Shown: piece by piece, positions 32,001 through 33,127 of the stretch
How positions within the stretch are numbered: the first letter of the stretch is position 1
How the letters are laid out: each line of letters opens with the position of its first letter
DNA from: JAEXNA01 sp050486105
Lineage (GTDB): Bacteria; Vulcanimicrobiota; Xenobia; Xenobiales; JADMJV01
Assembly: GCA_050486105.1 (NCBI GenBank)
Contig: JBJHCR010000028.1
Location: forward strand, 1 to 33,127
Length of the DNA: 33,127 nucleotides
Reading direction: 5' to 3'
The notes under the pieces: generated by a model
Told to the model about the DNA's origin: nothing
Seen by the model: only the letters and a program-made list of their open reading frames with translations
Databases searched by the model: none
Position numbers and translations under genes: made by a program

Positions 32001-32271
32001 GAATTCAGGGCTCGAGATCACCGATCGGATTGAACTCTTGGTGGTTAGCCCCGATCCTCAGATCAAGCAGGCCCTAGAAGAGCACAGAGCCACCATCGCT
32101 TCGGAAACTCTGGCGGACTCCGTAGTTTGGGGTACCGCCGCCGGGGAGGAGTGGAGCGTGAAAGAGGTGGAATTGAAAGCCTTGAATCTGTCTTTCACTC
32201 TGGCTTTACGAAGACGGAAGGGGACCGTCGCTCTCGTTTCAGACTCCACGAACGGTAAGTCGGCCCGGTGA
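29050..32271 (+). CDS. ileS: Isoleucyl-tRNA synthetase, IleRS2 type with GVHH signature
   Basis: About 1,073 residues from ATG at 29050; a GTG at 29038 in frame would add 4 residues, and GGTGG at 29036-29040 can serve the ATG. The catalytic block WIFYEGPPTANGRP is followed by GVHH (61-64, counted from the GTG) where HIGH is usual, then VQARAYKDLFPRY and GWDCHGLPVE. An editing domain (VWTTTPWTLPGN), the tryptophan block DQTRGWFNSL, and DKMSKTRGN (609-617) follow, then the anticodon-binding region. Length and sequence fit the eukaryote-like IleRS2 class, which is usually resistant to mupirocin. The next gene starts inside its stop codon. Confidence 0.96.
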   Translation: MYTELDPEQRAPRRETEVLNFWKAENIFARSISQREKEGASEWIFYEGPPTANGRPGVHHVQARAYKDLFPRYKSMRGHLVHRKAGWDCHGLPVELEVEKRLGFSGKADIEKYGVEPFNKLCRESVMEYEQSWREMTERIGFWVDLDHPYMTMSNDFVESVWWSLRQLWDKGLLYRGYKVVPYCAKDGTPLSSHEVGLGYRDVVDASIYVRFPLLNPDDQGLPPGSSLLVWTTTPWTLPGNVAAAVSPDLAYVVVDHEEHGPMVVCRDLVEAIFGEGTDFLAGSERSGADLAGLTYHAPFPMPMDRPGHRVVTGSFVTAEDGTGIVHIAPAFGADDLQVGRDNDLPVLRTVDNEGRFVPEVELVAGLWFKDADPIVMEDLFKRGLLFKKLDYKHSYPHCWRCRNPLMYYATDSWFIKNTELKEQLKAKNEEIDWHPAHIKHGRYGDWLNNLVDWALSRNRYWGTPLPIWECGDCGDRHCVGSYTELAERSRTPLDPQAEGFDPHRPYVDRITFDCAKCEGEMVRVPEVIDCWYDSGSMPFAQWHYPFENRERFERLAFPADFICEGLDQTRGWFNSLHQLGVMLFDSIAYRSVICHGLILDGDGDKMSKTRGNVVDPWSVLESEGADALRWYLYVSSPPELSRRFSVELVRESARRFMGTVLNTYNFFVLNANAATLDLSESNASESRDALDRWVLSRLYQTVRDVTEALEVFDLTPAARKLDSFVDDLSNWYVRRSRRRFWAEEVDAYATLWECLEVLSRLMAPFVPFLAETIFRGLYAPSTELKSVHLACWPEVEDHLIDPTLMENTAILQKVVSLGRAARSESGHRVRQPLPEVLVRVNDLAQQQALEGLVDQLLEELNVKAVRFLGIGESFLDYQLKPNLRIVGRKYGKLVPQMKLALEAADGREVAAAVAEGRTYSLNIGEQTLELEPEEILVEARSPEGYAAQEEGGYLVAFNTVLTEELEREGLARDLVRHVQELRKNSGLEITDRIELLVVSPDPQIKQALEEHRATIASETLADSVVWGTAAGEEWSVKEVELKALNLSFTLALRRRKGTVALVSDSTNGKSAR

Positions 32272-32828
32272 GCGAAGCTAGCATCGAGATCTCCCTGTCT
32301 GAACTCGGGCTTGATCCTGACCAAATCCCCGAGACCGAGGAGTACCCCTTTGTCATCACACCTTGGTCGGTGCTGTTGCGAGAGACCTTCTTGGCTCGGG
32401 CTCGTGCCTGGGTCGGTCAACAGTTTGCCGCCGATCAGACCGAACAATGCGCGAACTTCGTTCGTCGTCTCTTGGCCGAGGCAGGGGTCTTCGTGCCCTC
32501 GGCCCGCCGCCCATTCGACCTTCATTTGACTGCCGACCTACCTCAGGGGCCAAGTTTTGCCAACAGCTTTTTTGCTGCTGCTAACGGCAAGCTTCTGGGG
32601 TTTGGAGATCTCGAAGCCGGCGACCTCCTTGCTTTTAGAGACACCTACGAAGGTGATTTCCCAAAAGGCTGCATCACCCACGTTGGGGTGTACCTAGGTG
32701 AAGAGAGATTGGTGGATCGTCCCACAGCGGGCGAACCGGTGCGAGAGTTGCTCTTGGACGACTGGTGGAAGCAACGTTTCGTGGTGGGCCTGCGCCCTTG
32801 GGCGTTCTTCTCCGAATCTTCCGACTGA
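32268..32828 (+). CDS. NlpC/P60-like cysteine hydrolase fold protein
   Basis: A 186-residue protein starting GTG at 32268, overlapping the ileS stop by 4 bases (GTGA). A likely catalytic Cys is C61 in EQCANFVRRLLAEAGV, and a His in ITHVGVYLGEERLVDRP (H138). The GDLLAF block before it is typical of NlpC/P60 and CHAP-like papain folds that cut peptidoglycan peptides. There is no signal peptide, so it may act in the cytosol, be exported by another route, or act on another amide. The pairing with ileS is probably transcriptional. Confidence 0.72.
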   Translation: MSEASIEISLSELGLDPDQIPETEEYPFVITPWSVLLRETFLARARAWVGQQFAADQTEQCANFVRRLLAEAGVFVPSARRPFDLHLTADLPQGPSFANSFFAAANGKLLGFGDLEAGDLLAFRDTYEGDFPKGCITHVGVYLGEERLVDRPTAGEPVRELLLDDWWKQRFVVGLRPWAFFSESSD

Positions 32829-32922
32829 AGTCCCACTGCGTCCCTATTTTGTAAATGCCCGAATTGACGATTTTGTGATTCTCTCAGATTAGGATTCCTT
32901 ATCGAATACTAGGAGACTCCCC

Positions 32923-33127
32923 ATGCAGATCAATACCGGAATGAATAAACTTAACACCTACACCACGGCTCCCAAATTGGCTCCCAAACCCGAACTGTCC
33001 GGCCCGTCGGATTCGGTGACTCTGGGCTATAATGGAGCTAAAGAGATCGCCTTGGGCACGGTGGCAGGAGCGGTTCCTGTTCTGGGTGCCGGTGTCAATT
33101 TTGTGGCCATGATCGGGGCTGGAGTGA
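32923..33127 (+). CDS. Ala/Gly-rich protein, N-terminal part (cut by window end)
   Basis: ATG at 32923 with AGGAG 7 bases upstream. The first 68 codons give MQINTGMNKLNTYTTAPKLA, a Pro/Ser stretch with SVTLGYN, then a hydrophobic Gly/Ala-rich segment (ALGTVAGAVPVLGAGVNFVA) that may be a membrane helix. No family is recognised from this part. The gap before it (32829-32922) holds an AT-rich stretch but no clear terminator. Confidence 0.75.
   Translation, partial: MQINTGMNKLNTYTTAPKLAPKPELSGPSDSVTLGYNGAKEIALGTVAGAVPVLGAGVNFVAMIGAGV

Noticed and set aside
1..33127. tRNA, rRNA, CRISPR array, replication origin
   Set aside because: No T-loop/acceptor pairing, rRNA core sequence, regular spaced repeats or DnaA-box cluster was found by reading.

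Overview
The window is about 33 kb of chromosomal DNA from a free-living bacterium with an outer membrane and moderate to fairly high GC. Evidence for the outer membrane is apolipoprotein N-acyltransferase and several secreted or envelope proteins. The gene mix does not match a well-studied model genus: a CarD-type regulator, GatB, a type-B L31, a long IleRS2-type isoleucyl-tRNA synthetase, a Ser/Thr kinase beside an FHA-ABC transporter, and a histidine kinase fused to an HD-GYP domain. A poorly sampled phylum is likely, but I cannot place it from sequence alone. I see no rRNA, tRNA or CRISPR array.

Layout. 1-5.4 kb: end of lnt, a CarD-like regulator, a secreted unknown protein, a hybrid histidine kinase/HD-GYP protein on the minus strand, then a divergent two-gene unit (acidic protein and zinc-ribbon membrane protein). 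5.4-9.2 kb: a hairpin, a roughly 190-bp MITE-like element, rpmE2 (bL31B) with a visible promoter, an envelope-type protein, an ETF-beta-type methyltransferase, an N-formylglutamate amidohydrolase-like protein and an XRE regulator. 9.2-13.8 kb: a plus-strand run gatB, moeA-PBP fusion, moaC and a WlbB/WbpD-like acetyltransferase, joined by overlaps and closed by tandem hairpins. 13.8-16.7 kb (minus): a YjbQ-family protein and an ACT-ACT-LysA protein with a decayed aspartate-kinase remnant. 16.8-22.1 kb: an unknown protein, a UbiD-family decarboxylase, a graveyard holding an IS91-like transposase tail and a beta-propeller fragment, and a secreted VWA protein with a strong terminator.

22.2-28.9 kb (minus): an apparent envelope operon of Ser/Thr kinase, FHA-ABC transporter, secreted protein and small protein. 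A 1.19-kb segment carrying a nucleotidyltransferase pair appears to have been inserted before the last gene. That segment is bounded by a 26-bp direct repeat with one mismatch, and one copy of the repeat is the 3' end of the secreted-protein gene. 29-33 kb: ileS of the IleRS2 type with a GVHH signature instead of HIGH, an overlapping NlpC/P60-like gene, and the start of an Ala/Gly-rich protein cut by the window edge.

The most interesting items are the repeat-bounded islet splitting the kinase/FHA-ABC operon, the MoeA-PBP fusion with several catalytic motifs lost, the ACT-regulated LysA lacking a working aspartate kinase, the hybrid kinase with a pseudo-receiver and a degenerate HD motif, and the GVHH IleRS. 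All functional statements are from reading motifs; no database search was run.
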